DNA of 43,121 bases from an uncultured Gammaproteobacteria bacterium (GCA_937139475.1 CAKZQF010000197.1:1-43121), one strand, 5' to 3'. Positions 1-9,012 are shown, numbered from the stretch's first letter. Numbers and translations are program-made. The notes: a model not told the origin generated them from the sequence alone.

Positions 1-80
1 TATTGCTCCTCCAATATAGTATCCCAATGATTAGCACAGCCTGGCTGGCTATCTGCTGCCTGTAGCGATACGCCTTGCAT
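1..80 (-). CDS. Possible 5' end of an unidentified gene running off the left edge
   Basis: An open frame on the minus strand starts at an ATG (80-78) and stays open to base 1, giving about 26 residues beginning MQGVSLQAADSQPGC. The frame is also open upstream to about base 134, with a TTG at 119 as an alternative start. No convincing ribosome binding site precedes either start. The OsmC-gene terminator lies just upstream, so this would be a separate transcript. I do not recognise the protein, and the fragment is too short to be sure it is coding. Confidence 0.3.
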   Translation of the reverse strand, partial: MQGVSLQAADSQPGCANHWDTILEEQ

Positions 81-172
81 TATTGCAAGCTTATAAAGAG
101 GTGAAGCGGTTAAAATCAATTTTGAAAGAGATATTTAAGTAACTGCTAATACGGTTGTATTTTTCTATGCAT

Positions 173-209
173 AAAAAAAGCGAACCAGTATTTAACATAC
201 TTGGTTCGC
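173..209 (-). terminator. Rho-independent terminator of the OsmC-family gene
   Basis: A perfect 8-bp stem (GCGAACCA at 180-187 with TGGTTCGC at 202-209) is followed, in the minus direction, by seven T residues (173-179 as A on the plus strand). It sits about 55 bases past the OsmC stop codon. A second inverted repeat, CACTATTC (224-231) with GAATAGTG (243-250), lies between the stop codon and this terminator. Confidence 0.85.
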
Positions 210-265
210 CTTTACTGAGTAACCACTATTCTTAGAATAAACGAATAGTGAGTTCGCAATCAAAG

Positions 266-676
266 CTACTGAGCTTCTACTGCTTCAAAACTATGAGTTA
301 TTTTAACACTTTGCTCTAACATCAGCGCAACTGAGCAGTACTTTTCTGCTGATAACGCGACTGCGCGTTCTAAATGTTTTTCTTTAATCGCCACACCGGT
401 CGCAACAAAGTGCAAATGGATATTAGTAAAATAGCGAGGCGCTTCTTCACGGCGTTCGGCAGTTAATTCAACCCGGACATCTTGTACATTTTGACGAGCT
501 TTCTTAAGGATACTGACAACATCAACTGAACTGCAACCACCTACCGACATCAAGACCATTTCCATCGGGCTTGGCGCTTTTGAGTCTTGACTGTTGCCAT
601 CCATAATGATGCTATGCCCCGAGCCTGATTCACCTATAAACGTTTCGTTTTCGACCCATTTTACTACTGCTTTCAT
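266..676 (-). CDS. OsmC/Ohr-family protein, YhfA-like
   Basis: A 136-residue protein of the OsmC superfamily, whose members reduce organic hydroperoxides with a pair of cysteines. Both expected cysteines are visible: one in GGCSSVDVVSIL in the first half, on the central helix, and one in EKYCSVALML near the C-terminus. The length and the motif KAPSPMEMVLMSVGGC match the YhfA branch rather than true Ohr. The cell substrate of YhfA proteins is not established. In Escherichia coli yhfA lies beside crp; here crp is about 40 kb away at the other end of the window. The ATG at 676 is preceded by a weak AAAGG. A strong terminator follows, so the gene is probably monocistronic. Confidence 0.88.
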   Translation of the reverse strand: MKAVVKWVENETFIGESGSGHSIIMDGNSQDSKAPSPMEMVLMSVGGCSSVDVVSILKKARQNVQDVRVELTAERREEAPRYFTNIHLHFVATGVAIKEKHLERAVALSAEKYCSVALMLEQSVKITHSFEAVEAQ

Positions 677-820
677 GCTATATATTACCTTTAGTTATAC
701 CTTAGAGGCACGATAACATAAAGCGAATGCCACATGAAAAAAATTCCTTAACTATTAAATAAATCCCTTTTTACACAGGTCATTTTATAAACAAATGCTA
801 GCCAAAGCACAAACATGATG

Positions 821-826
821 TATAAT
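821..826 (+). promoter_or_regulatory. Likely -10 element for the small secreted protein gene
   Basis: A perfect TATAAT lies 36 bases before the start codon at 862. No good -35 hexamer is found at 16-18 bases upstream, so only the -10 is called. Confidence 0.4.
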
Positions 827-861
827 GTATTGCTGAATTTATCTAACAAGGAGGAGATATC

Positions 862-1116
862 ATGAATTTTCACTCAAAACGATTACTGGCACTTGTGCCT
901 GTTTTGTTGCTGACAAGTGTTGCCTCTACCTCTTTTTCAGAAAATGATTCATTTATTGAAAGCTGCCAACAATCGATAGAAACAGGTGATAATAGCGTAT
1001 CTTGTCGTTTTGTTGTGGATTCACTAAGTTGGTATGATTGGTTAGCCGGCAGTTCATCGACTCAGTTTCATTTCATCGACTTATTGGAATTAATCTCGTC
1101 TAACGATGGGCAATAG
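862..1116 (+). CDS. Small exported protein with two cysteines, function unknown
   Basis: An 84-residue product with a very strong ribosome binding site (AAGGAGGAGATATC before ATG). Residues 1-26 form a classical signal peptide: basic MNFHSKR, hydrophobic LLALVPVLLLTSVAS, then a small-residue cleavage region ending near SFS. The mature part is about 58 residues and has two cysteines 13 apart (ESCQQSIETGDNSVSCRF) that could form a disulfide in the periplasm. The spacing C-x(n)-GD-x(n)-C-x-F-V weakly recalls the Rap1a/Tai immunity fold, but this is only a visual resemblance. It converges on dam with 6 bases between stop codons, and no clear terminator separates them. Confidence 0.7.
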   Translation: MNFHSKRLLALVPVLLLTSVASTSFSENDSFIESCQQSIETGDNSVSCRFVVDSLSWYDWLAGSSSTQFHFIDLLELISSNDGQ

Positions 1117-1122
1117 GCCAAG

Positions 1123-1935
1123 TTAAGCTTGATATAAAGCTAATAGCTCATTCACTTTCAAACGCTTGCCAGCTTTCTGGCTGATCGTTCTTTTGACTTG
1201 AAGAATCTCCAGCGAAGCCTTTTTATACAACTCCCTAGTCAACTCCAAGTCATGATTACTAATAATAACAGGAATAGAGCGTTCAGCTCCCTGTTCAGCA
1301 AGTGTTGCTAGGTCTTGTTGATCATTAAGCTTAAATCCGTGTCCAGAGTAACTGGTAAAACTTGCTGTGGGTGATAACGGCGCATACGGTGGATCGCAGT
1401 AAATCACATCCCCTACCATCGACTCCTTAAACGTTTCTCGATAGCACTGACAGGTAAATTTTGCTTTTTGCGCTTTTTCAGCAAACGCCCATAACTCTTT
1501 CTCAGGGAAATAAGGTTTTTTATAACGGCCAAAAGGAACGTTGTAGCCACCTTTAAGGTTATAGCGGCATAAGCCATTATAACCATGACGGTTCATATAT
1601 AAGAAAAATAAAGAGCGCTCAAATATATCATCACTTGCATTGAACTTCGCTCTAATATCATAGTAGCGATCTTTATCATTGAATTCACTAGAGAAAAGCT
1701 TTTGGCTTTCTTTGATGTAATCGTCAGGGTTCTGTTGCACAAGTTTGTATAGATTAATCAGATCCTGATTTACATCGTTGAGTAAATACTCATCATAGTC
1801 AGTATTTAGGAAAACCGAGCCGGCACCAACAAATGGCTCAACCAAGCGCTTCCCTTGCGGTAACACTTGCTTAATATTTTCGATAAGGCTGTACTTACCG
1901 CCCGCCCATTTTAAAAATGCCCGTTGCTTAATCAT
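1123..1935 (-). CDS. dam: DNA adenine methyltransferase Dam
   Basis: A 270-residue class alpha N6-adenine methyltransferase that modifies GATC, used in mismatch-repair strand choice and control of replication initiation. The AdoMet-binding motif FVGAGSVF is at residues 35-42 and the catalytic DPPY at 181-184, in the order typical of Dam. The N-terminal FLKWAGGKY is also characteristic of Dam. It starts 3 bases after the damX stop codon and is the last gene of the aroK-aroB-damX-dam run. In Escherichia coli rpe, gph and trpS follow dam; here dam instead meets a convergent small gene, and rpe-trpS lie about 36 kb away. The product call is secure. Confidence 0.96.
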   Translation of the reverse strand: MIKQRAFLKWAGGKYSLIENIKQVLPQGKRLVEPFVGAGSVFLNTDYDEYLLNDVNQDLINLYKLVQQNPDDYIKESQKLFSSEFNDKDRYYDIRAKFNASDDIFERSLFFLYMNRHGYNGLCRYNLKGGYNVPFGRYKKPYFPEKELWAFAEKAQKAKFTCQCYRETFKESMVGDVIYCDPPYAPLSPTASFTSYSGHGFKLNDQQDLATLAEQGAERSIPVIISNHDLELTRELYKKASLEILQVKRTISQKAGKRLKVNELLALYQA

Positions 1936-1938
1936 GAT

Positions 1939-3297
1939 TTAATTATTATCTGTCTTTGTAGATGCAAACACATCGAGTTCTCGATGAATCGACGCATATG
2001 GTTTTGACCAAGGTAAAAATCCAGACACGTGCTCAGGCAATGCTAATAAAGCTTTATCTGCTGCCGCTTTGGTTTCGAAACTTCCATAGAGTATCACATA
2101 CCAAGGGTTACCGTTACGAATTGTTTTATATTGGTAAATTTGGGAATATGAGCTGAACTGTGAGTAAATATTTTCAAAAGTAGTTCGCTCTGCGTAGCCA
2201 CCAAGCATTAAAGTATAATTAGTCTTAGGCATGGCTAACAAAAGCTCAGCATCGTAGGTTTCTTTGTGAGAGGGCTTTGGAACCGCGATATCATTCATAG
2301 TTGATTCCTCTGCGGCCGTAACCACATTTAATCGCTCAGTTGCAATCGGGCGACTAGGAACTATTTCCTGCTCAACACTATGCGCTGGCGCTATTACCTT
2401 AGTTTTTTCGCTAGCATGCTCCACCAAACCAATTTCTTTCTTTTCGCTAATCACTTCGTTAGCCGTTTCAGCCAAGTTAGACTGTTTAGAATCGGTATTT
2501 TCTGCGTTTGTAATGGGTTTATCCGGCAGCTCACTCCGCTCTGGAGAGGGATTAGTAATATAGGCACTAAGCGCCAATGAGATAACCAATACAAACAAGA
2601 TGATTGTTAGACTAATCAGTAGTTGCTTATTTGATTTACTATTACCGGTATCAGTTTGAGCGTAAATAAGTTGCTTTGGCAGTAGATGCTCATCCTGAAC
2701 GCTTTTTAAAAACCGCTTTATCTTCCCTTCAGGCCACTGAACGTGAACGGCTTTCATAAAGGCAAAAGCATCTTTCCTAGATAAAGGCTTTAAATGAAAT
2801 TCCGCTACTAGGCTTTGCTCTTTTTTATCTAATGCTTTAAAAAGTGGCATCGCCCATCGTGTTTCTCCAACGAGAACAACACTAAAGTTTGCACCACAGG
2901 GGCGTAAGCGAGAAAAGTCATGCACGGCATGCCATAACATCGCTATATCTGCTTGCGGTAATTCTGATGCATTATCAACAATAATGAGGATTGACTGCTT
3001 ATAACAACTTATTCGCTGGCGTACAGCTGCCAACAGGGGGAGTTCAAGGTCTAATAATTCATCACCAGCTAATTCACACATCAGCTGTTGCTTGATTTGG
3101 CCAGGATTAGCATTAACTCGGTAAGACAGTCGTATACTATAATGGGCGCTCTGCTCTGATAGCATGTTGGTTAAATAGCTTTTACCAACGCCACTCTCGC
3201 CATGTAAAAAACACAGCCGGCTTTGACAATCAACAGTAAGCTGTAGCCTAGACAGCAGCTGAACTTGCTGCTCTATTTGAACATCCATTACCGACAT
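1939..3297 (-). CDS. damX: DamX-like cell-division protein: ATPase domain, membrane segment, SPOR domain
   Basis: A 452-residue inner-membrane protein. Residues 1-210 form an AAA-type ATPase region with Walker A GESGVGKS at 33-40 and a Walker B-like ILIIVDNA at 103-110. A single transmembrane helix spans about 226-247. A low-complexity Glu/Lys/Ser-rich periplasmic linker follows to about 355. The C-terminal 80 residues are a SPOR domain (YTLMLGGYAE and WYVILYGSF), which binds denuded peptidoglycan at the septum. DamX of Escherichia coli has the SPOR end and a shorter cytoplasmic part; the ATPase-containing form is common in Vibrio and Alteromonadales. It lies between aroB (39-base gap) and dam (3-base gap), as in the conserved cluster. 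Confidence 0.9.
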   Translation of the reverse strand: MSVMDVQIEQQVQLLSRLQLTVDCQSRLCFLHGESGVGKSYLTNMLSEQSAHYSIRLSYRVNANPGQIKQQLMCELAGDELLDLELPLLAAVRQRISCYKQSILIIVDNASELPQADIAMLWHAVHDFSRLRPCGANFSVVLVGETRWAMPLFKALDKKEQSLVAEFHLKPLSRKDAFAFMKAVHVQWPEGKIKRFLKSVQDEHLLPKQLIYAQTDTGNSKSNKQLLISLTIILFVLVISLALSAYITNPSPERSELPDKPITNAENTDSKQSNLAETANEVISEKKEIGLVEHASEKTKVIAPAHSVEQEIVPSRPIATERLNVVTAAEESTMNDIAVPKPSHKETYDAELLLAMPKTNYTLMLGGYAERTTFENIYSQFSSYSQIYQYKTIRNGNPWYVILYGSFETKAAADKALLALPEHVSGFLPWSKPYASIHRELDVFASTKTDNN

Positions 3298-3336
3298 GTT
3301 GACTCACTGAATTAAACAAATAGTTGGTGGAACTTG

Positions 3337-4416
3337 CTATACAGACGCTATAGCAGTTCTTAACACCTGTTCATCAACATTAGAAACAAGCTTTGCGCGC
3401 CCAATATCAGTAGGCAATACAAACCGTAATTGTCCTGCTAACACTTTTTTGTCTACCGCCATGTGCTGCATAAATGCCGCAAAAGTCATATCGTTAGGTT
3501 TCGTAATAGGAAGGTTATACTGAACAAAAATATTGCTAATTGAGGTTACCTGCTCAGCGGTAATAAGGTTCAGTTGCTGCGCTGTTTTTGCCGCAATCAC
3601 AGTACCTGCTGCAACAGCCTCACCATGCAACCAATTACCGTAGCCTTGCTCCGACTCAATCGCGTGACCAAAGGTATGTCCAAGGTTCAATAAAGCGCGA
3701 ACACCATTTTCACGCTCATCTTGCGCAACGACATCGGCTTTAACTTCACAACATCTAGCAATCATGTGAATTAAAGCACTAGGATCTAGTGCGGTCACTG
3801 CGCAATGATTATTTTCAAGCCAACTAAAGAAGTCTTGGTCCCAAATAATGCCGTACTTAATGACTTCAGCCATGCCAGCTGCAAACTCATTAGCAGGTAA
3901 CGTACTAAGGCAATCAATATCAATAAACACGGCATTTGGCTGATAAAAAGCCCCAATCATGTTTTTACCTAAAGGATGATTGACTGCTGTTTTACCGCCT
4001 ACGCTAGAATCTACTTGAGACAACAAGGTAGTTGGAATCTGAATAAAATCGACCCCTCGCTGATAACAGGCAGCTGCAAAGCCAGCCATATCACCGACAA
4101 CGCCGCCACCTAGGGCCACAATACAGGTATCGCGACCATGCTTCGCTTCTAGTAAAGCGGTAAACACCTCATTAAGCGTCTCGAGGTTTTTATATTGCTC
4201 TCCATCTGCAAGGATAACGCTATCAACAACTTTACCAGCAGATGTTAAAGAGCTGGAAACTTTTTCCAAATACAGTTCGGCCACCGTAGTATTGGTGACT
4301 AGCATGACCTTTTTCGCACTAATATGCTGCGAAAGTAAGGCGTCATTAGTTAGTAAGTTCTGTCCAATATAAATCGGGTAACTACGTTCACCTAGCTGTA
4401 CTTGAATTTGTTTCAT
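3337..4416 (-). CDS. aroB: 3-dehydroquinate synthase
   Basis: A 359-residue enzyme of the second shikimate-pathway step. It converts DAHP to 3-dehydroquinate using NAD and a divalent metal. The NAD-binding [13 protein letters not shown] is at residues 103-115. The metal ligands appear as E184 (in [11 protein letters not shown]), H247 (in [12 protein letters not shown]) and H264 (in [10 protein letters not shown]). Length and motif spacing match AroB of gammaproteobacteria. It follows aroK with a 4-base gap, so the two shikimate genes are co-transcribed with damX and dam. Confidence 0.97.
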   Translation of the reverse strand: MKQIQVQLGERSYPIYIGQNLLTNDALLSQHISAKKVMLVTNTTVAELYLEKVSSSLTSAGKVVDSVILADGEQYKNLETLNEVFTALLEAKHGRDTCIVALGGGVVGDMAGFAAACYQRGVDFIQIPTTLLSQVDSSVGGKTAVNHPLGKNMIGAFYQPNAVFIDIDCLSTLPANEFAAGMAEVIKYGIIWDQDFFSWLENNHCAVTALDPSALIHMIARCCEVKADVVAQDERENGVRALLNLGHTFGHAIESEQGYGNWLHGEAVAAGTVIAAKTAQQLNLITAEQVTSISNIFVQYNLPITKPNDMTFAAFMQHMAVDKKVLAGQLRFVLPTDIGRAKLVSNVDEQVLRTAIASV

Positions 4417-4420
4417 GAAA

Positions 4421-4936
4421 TTAAAAACCTAATTTATCGATAATTTCTTTGGCAACCAATTTAGCGCTTTGGTCATCAGTACGTACGGTAAGATCAGCTA
4501 TCTCTTCGTATAGCGGATTACGGAACTCTGCCAGGTCTTCAAGTACTTGGCGTGGGTTTTCCGTTTGCAGTAAAGGACGACGCTTATCACGTTGAGTACG
4601 AGCCAATTGCTTGTCAATCGTTGTTTCTAAGTAAACAACAAAACCGCGAGCAGAAAGTTTGTTACGTACTTCTTTTGAAATAATTGAACCACCACCAGTG
4701 GCAAGTACAACACCTTGCTTCTCGGTTAAGTCTTCAATAACAGATGCTTCACGTTTTCTAAAACCATCTTCACCTTCCACGTCAAAAACCCACGCAATCT
4801 CAGCACCTGTACGGCGTTCAATTTCGCTATCCGAGTCAAAAAACTCTAGATGTAATTGCTGTGCAATTTGACGTCCAATAGTGCTTTTTCCAGCGCCCAT
4901 CGGTCCTACAATGTAAATATTTCGTTTTTCAGCCAT
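4421..4936 (-). CDS. aroK: Shikimate kinase I
   Basis: Phosphorylates shikimate at O3 with ATP, in the cytoplasm. The P-loop GPMGAGKST is at residues 11-19. The shikimate-contacting [11 protein letters not shown] and GGGS, and the lid region RDKRRPLL, are all present. A GTG two codons upstream (4942) is also in frame. I chose the ATG at 4936 because AroK orthologues begin MAEKRNI, giving 171 residues. It is the first gene of the aroK-aroB-damX-dam run, separated from pilQ by a terminator, although pilQ and aroK are adjacent as in most gammaproteobacteria. Confidence 0.95.
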   Translation of the reverse strand: MAEKRNIYIVGPMGAGKSTIGRQIAQQLHLEFFDSDSEIERRTGAEIAWVFDVEGEDGFRKREASVIEDLTEKQGVVLATGGGSIISKEVRNKLSARGFVVYLETTIDKQLARTQRDKRRPLLQTENPRQVLEDLAEFRNPLYEEIADLTVRTDDQSAKLVAKEIIDKLGF

Positions 4937-4949
4937 TATCACTACGTTC

Positions 4950-4980
4950 TATATAATCAAGCTCTGGTAGGAGTCCTACC
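4950..4980 (-). promoter_or_regulatory. Possible aroK promoter with overlapping inverted repeat
   Basis: On the minus strand a TATATA (4950-4955) lies 13 bases upstream of the aroK ATG. A palindrome GGTAGGA-N-TCCTACC (4966-4980; 7-bp arms, 1-base centre) covers the place where a -35 would be expected. No consensus -35 is visible. Together these suggest a repressor or activator site over the promoter, but the factor is unknown. Confidence 0.3.
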
Positions 4981-5061
4981 TCGGACCTTGCTTTTTAGAT
5001 TTCGCCCCGCCGCAGCTAATAAAATGAGCATACTCATTAGACACTGTAATTAACGGTATAA

Positions 5062-5181
5062 ATGACGAAAATCTACTTCAAGGCAAATTTAGCGGAGCAT
5101 TATCTCAATAACCAAGTGGTAAAGGCAAGTACTCAGGGGATTAGTTTTGATATTGCGGCAAAAGAAAAGCCATTACAGTAA
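5062..5181 (+). CDS. Candidate 39-residue peptide between aroK and pilQ
   Basis: A short plus-strand frame from ATG 5062 to TAA 5181 encodes a 39-residue peptide beginning MTKIYFKANLAEHYL and ending AAKEKPLQ. The composition looks protein-like. However, there is no ribosome binding site, a stop codon directly precedes the ATG in frame, and the 3' end lies in the pilQ terminator stem. It may be a real small protein, a remnant, or chance. The rest of the 5040-5237 interval holds only the terminator. Confidence 0.2.
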   Translation: MTKIYFKANLAEHYLNNQVVKASTQGISFDIAAKEKPLQ

Positions 5182-5196
5182 TTAGCTGTAATGGCT
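5159..5196 (-). terminator. Rho-independent terminator downstream of pilQ
   Basis: An 11-bp perfect stem (AGCCATTACAG at 5168-5178 with CTGTAATGGCT at 5186-5196) with a 7-base loop. In the minus direction it runs into TTTTCTTTTG. It lies 42 bases beyond the pilQ stop codon and separates the pil operon from aroK. Confidence 0.8.
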
Positions 5197-5237
5197 CGAC
5201 GCGGCTAAGCCACTGAAATATAGTTACTTGAGGTTAT

Positions 5238-7262
5238 TTATCTAGCACTATTAATAATTCTTGGCGTTACGAAAATAAGTAACTCACGGCGCTCAGTAAA
5301 CTCTTTTTGGGTTCTAAACATCCAACCTAACAGTGGAACATCGCCAAGTACAGGCACCTTAGTCACAGCATTGATAAGTTGCTGTTGGTAAATACCACCT
5401 AATACTATAGTTTCACCGTTATCAACCAGCACTTGAGTTCCGATCTTCTGAGTATCAATCGCAACCGCTTCACCAATGGCTGTTTTCACCGTATCACCAC
5501 GCGTATCCTGCGTGATAACCAAATCTAAAATAACACGATTATCAGGTGTTATTTGAGGGGTAACCCGCAGCGATAATACGGCCGGCTTAAACGTTACTGT
5601 TGTAGCACCGCTTGAGGCTGCAGAAACATAAGGAATTTCTGTACCCTGTTCGATATAGGCTGGTTTTTGATTTGCCGTAGTAATACTCGGACGGGCAATT
5701 ATTTCGCCTTTATTCTCACGTTCCAATGCGGAGAGTTCTAGGTCCAAAATTGTTCCGTTTGCTAACTTTGCAACTTGAAACGCGATAGTCCCTGCAGACT
5801 CTGAAACAGGAAGATTTACATTTAAGCGATCATTTAAGCTCGGGACAACACCGCCTGATGCACTATCTGCCCCTATAATGCTACCGCTTGTGGCACCGTC
5901 ACTTATCGTATCAGTGATACCCCAGCGAATCCCAAACTCTTCATTAACGTTATCCGTTACCGTCACGATACGCGCTTCAATCACAACTTGCTTAACGGCT
6001 ATATCAAGTATTTCAATAAGGCGGCGAACATCTTCTAATTTTTTGGCAGTATCTTGCACTAGTAGCGTATTCGTGCGCTCATCAACCGCTACGGTCCCGC
6101 GTTCAGATAGCAGCGAACTTTCGCCAGCATCAAGCAAGGTAGCAATCTGAGAGGCTTTTGCATAATTGATCTGGATATATTCAGAATACAAGGGTACGAG
6201 CTCTTCGACCTCTTTATCTGCTTTTAATTCAGACGCTTCGCGTTGTGATAATTCATCTGCAGGAGCAATCAGTAATATATTCCCTTCGATACGCTTACCA
6301 AGTCCTTTGAGCTTCAAGATCATATCCAAAGCTTGATCCCATGGCACATCTTCTAAACGCAATGTTATCTCACCATCAACGCTGTCGCCGGTCACGAGAT
6401 TGAATTGGTTATAGTCAGCAATGATCTGTAATGCCGTTCTCACTTCAACTTTTTGAAAGTTTAGCGACATTCTTTTACCAGAGAAGACTTTCTTTTTCTT
6501 AGCCTCTGGTCGAACGCTTTTCTTGAGCGGCGCTTTTACCGTAAGAATAAATTCCTCACCGCGTTGGGTATGCTCAAACTCAAATGCTTTCATCATTTCA
6601 ACAACAACGCGAACGCCATCTTAATCGCGGAAGGTTTCGAAACTACGCACAGGCGTTGCAAAGTCCATTACATCCATGGTGTAAAGGTCTTCTTCATCAA
6701 TTGCTGCACCAGCAATTTTTAACTCTAGGCGATTCGCATTTTGGATTACATCAACAACAAGCGAACTGTCTTGAAGTAATAGACTTAACTCCCCTTGCTG
6801 TTTTTCATTTAATTTAAAATCAATCAGAGCAATTGAACTGCGAACCTGTTGCTCGGTATTTTCGGTGCCAGTGGCAGCAGTGTCAGGGGTTCCAAGAGTA
6901 ACAGTGTAAATATTATCGTTTGCGCTAGAGTGATAATCGACCTTATCTTTTAGAGCGATAGCGAGACGAAGGTTCTCCCCAATATTGGTGGAAAGTATTG
7001 ATTTTAGGCCGACGGCATTTTCAGGTAAAGAGGTTAAATTAAGCTCACTACTCGCCATAGAAAAGTCAATCACCAATTCAGCAGGGTCAGAGTTAAGGCT
7101 GTCACTTGCAGCAATAATATTCTCTGCAAAGATAAACTCCAACTGTACTTGTTTATTCGACAGGTCATTATACCTTACATCGATTAATTCAGACGCCCAC
7201 GCCATCGATGGCATTATTAATAACAGCACCATACACTGCTTTATTATTGCTCTTACTGCCAC
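5238..7262 (-). pseudogene. pilQ: Type IV pilus secretin PilQ, interrupted by one in-frame stop codon
   Basis: PilQ forms the outer-membrane channel for the type IV pilus. The frame from GTG 7262 to the stop at 5238 would encode about 674 residues, a normal PilQ length, but a TAA at 6623-6621 breaks it inside the second AMIN domain (FETFRD, stop, DGVRVVVE). The upstream half (7262-6621) carries the signal peptide and the first AMIN domain. The downstream half is open to 5238, with an ATG at 6596 but no ribosome binding site. It carries the secretin N domains (LNFQKVEVRTALQIIADYN) and the secretin channel ending VPVLGDVPLLGWMFR. The GTG start is supported by AAGGAG 7 bases upstream; it gives the signal peptide MAVRAIIKQCMVLLLIMPSMAWA. 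No frameshift is needed to join the halves. Sequencing error, a true nonsense mutation or readthrough remain possible. Confidence 0.88.
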
Positions 7263-7341
7263 TTTGTTTCTCCTTGGCATAAAAATAACACAATTGACCC
7301 TGCCAGCCCTTTTTATATAAAACGGCAAACTTATCAATTAA

Positions 7342-7863
7342 TTATAAATCATTATTAAGTGCAATAGAGTTATTTCGCTCCACCCAACACCCTGAACCAT
7401 CCGGTACAACTTCTACAATTTCAATCTGCTGCTCAGTCACTTGCATTATTTTGCCATGAAATAAGCCAATGTAGTGACCTTTTTTTACTTTATGCACGTC
7501 ACCATCAATTGTTTGTACTAATGCCCATAAGGCATTGCTATCACCTAACGAACCACGCATCACCAAATTATCTATGGCATAAGCCTCTAAAACAGACTTC
7601 GTTCGACCTAATTCCGGTTGTAAACAGTCGCGTGACTGACTAATTACATCCTGTGTTAATTCCTGTGAAGGAGCAACGAATGGACTACGCAAAAAACCGG
7701 CACTATATTCAAAATGCTTAAAAGGTGCTGGTTCCGGCATCGCTTCAATCGCTATTCCTTTGCTCAGCTTTACCTTTGCAACAAATTGCTCAGTATCTGA
7801 AATATCGTTTTCACATCCTTGCAGAGTCAACAATAAAGTTAATAAAAAGCATACTTTCTTCAT
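7342..7863 (-). CDS. pilP: Type IV pilus assembly lipoprotein PilP
   Basis: A 173-residue inner-membrane lipoprotein that links the PilN-PilO dimer to the PilQ secretin. The signal peptide ends in the lipobox LQGC, with the lipidated cysteine at residue 17. A flexible linker follows, then the beta-sandwich PilP domain, including the conserved NLVMRGSL and VKKGHYIGLFHGKI. The start ATG overlaps the pilO stop by one base. The spacing to pilQ is about 80 bases from the preferred GTG start. The call rests on position, lipobox and domain pattern together. Confidence 0.92.
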   Translation of the reverse strand: MKKVCFLLTLLLTLQGCENDISDTEQFVAKVKLSKGIAIEAMPEPAPFKHFEYSAGFLRSPFVAPSQELTQDVISQSRDCLQPELGRTKSVLEAYAIDNLVMRGSLGDSNALWALVQTIDGDVHKVKKGHYIGLFHGKIMQVTEQQIEIVEVVPDGSGCWVERNNSIALNNDL

Positions 7864-8462
7864 TATTTCCCCTTATAGCGATAGGTTTTAGCAACTAGAT
7901 TAAAAGATAATTCTTCACCAGTTCCTTTGTTGATATTAAATTCATGCAAACTAACTATTCTTGGGAGGTTTGCGACATCACTAACAAACTTTCCAAATTG
8001 ATGGTAGCTACCACTCACATCAATATACAAAGGTAATTCAGTATAAAACTCTTTTTCAACCTCATTACCCCAACGAATTGAGCTTATCTTTAGTCCGGCA
8101 GCAGTAGCAATAAAGGTAATATCATCAAGTAAGCCAGGTGTTTCATGGGTTGCAGGAAGCTTTTTTAACATCTGTGCCAATTGCACTTCCATTTGCACCA
8201 TTTGCTCTTGATAGGCCTTCAAGTTATACGCTAGCCTAAACTTGTTTTCATACTCATAACGCAGCTTCGTCTCTGCCTTTTCTTTTGTTTCAAGCGTAAT
8301 GAGCTGATCACTAATAACCAAATAATGACCTAACCACAAAGTGACAGAGAAGACGATTGCAAAAGCAATTATTTTTAAACTTAGCGGCCAAGAGCCTGAT
8401 GACTCAAGATCTAGGTCTGCATCTTTAATTTCAGAGAAATCGAACGCCATACTACTGTTCAC
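7863..8462 (-). CDS. pilO: Type IV pilus inner-membrane assembly protein PilO
   Basis: A 199-residue bitopic protein. A short cytoplasmic tail is followed by one transmembrane helix (about residues 28-50, IIAFAIVFSVTLWLGHYLVI). A coiled-coil stretch comes next (ETKEKAETKLRYEYENKFRL onward), and the C-terminus is a ferredoxin-like periplasmic domain with the typical YIDVSGSYHQFGKFVSDVANL. PilO pairs with PilN and positions PilP below the secretin. Its start lies within the end of pilN (11-base overlap) and its end overlaps pilP by one base, indicating translational coupling. Confidence 0.93.
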   Translation of the reverse strand: MNSSMAFDFSEIKDADLDLESSGSWPLSLKIIAFAIVFSVTLWLGHYLVISDQLITLETKEKAETKLRYEYENKFRLAYNLKAYQEQMVQMEVQLAQMLKKLPATHETPGLLDDITFIATAAGLKISSIRWGNEVEKEFYTELPLYIDVSGSYHQFGKFVSDVANLPRIVSLHEFNINKGTGEELSFNLVAKTYRYKGK

Positions 8463-9012
8463 CCCGCTTCAATGCAGTATTAATATCTACACGTAATGAA
8501 AAACTATTTAGCTGTCTCACTTCATCATTTTTCGCATTAATATGCTGAACCAATGGATTCTTTAGCCACTGGGAGTTTTCAATATTACGTAACATATTAG
8601 CTAAATGGTTATTAGACTCTGCCAACCCTTTAAATGAGATGGTCTCACCATGACGTTCGACGCTACTTAAGTAAACACCGGGGGCAATGACAGAAGCAAT
8701 GCTATCAAGCAGATGGGTAGAAAGGTTACGCGTGTTTTGTAAGCGCTCAATAAGATTCATGCGCTTCTTTAAATTCTCTTTGGCCTGTCGAAGCTGTTTT
8801 ATTTCTTTTATTTTATGGTCAACGATGACTATTTCATTTTTAATGTATTGGTTTTTCTTTTCCTGCAACGCGATTGAGTTATCAATTAGCGTTGTCACCA
8901 GCACCACAATTAATGCCGCCACGGCGAAAGTCGCCCCAGCCATAACATTAAATTGAGTTTGCCGCTGTCGTTTGGCTTCTTCCCGCCAAGGCAGCAAGTT
9001 AATAGTTGCCAT
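8452..9012 (-). CDS. pilN: Type IV pilus inner-membrane assembly protein PilN
   Basis: A 186-residue bitopic partner of PilO. The N-terminal MATINLLPWREEAKR is the conserved peptide that docks into the PilM groove. One transmembrane helix follows (about residues 27-44), then a coiled coil (KIKEIKQLRQAKENLKKRM) and a periplasmic ferredoxin-like domain with VYLSSVERHGETISFKG. Its start codon overlaps the pilM stop by one base and its end overlaps pilO by 11 bases. All motifs are intact. Confidence 0.94.
   Translation of the reverse strand: MATINLLPWREEAKRQRQTQFNVMAGATFAVAALIVVLVTTLIDNSIALQEKKNQYIKNEIVIVDHKIKEIKQLRQAKENLKKRMNLIERLQNTRNLSTHLLDSIASVIAPGVYLSSVERHGETISFKGLAESNNHLANMLRNIENSQWLKNPLVQHINAKNDEVRQLNSFSLRVDINTALKRGEQ

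Noticed and set aside
6597..6626. Selenocysteine or pyrrolysine recoding at the pilQ stop
   Set aside because: The codon is TAA, not TGA or TAG, and the site is in a structural AMIN domain with no reason for such a residue.
5238..7262. A frameshift joining the two pilQ halves
   Set aside because: The halves are in the same frame: 27 bases separate the TAA from the ATG at 6596. Only a stop codon lies between them.
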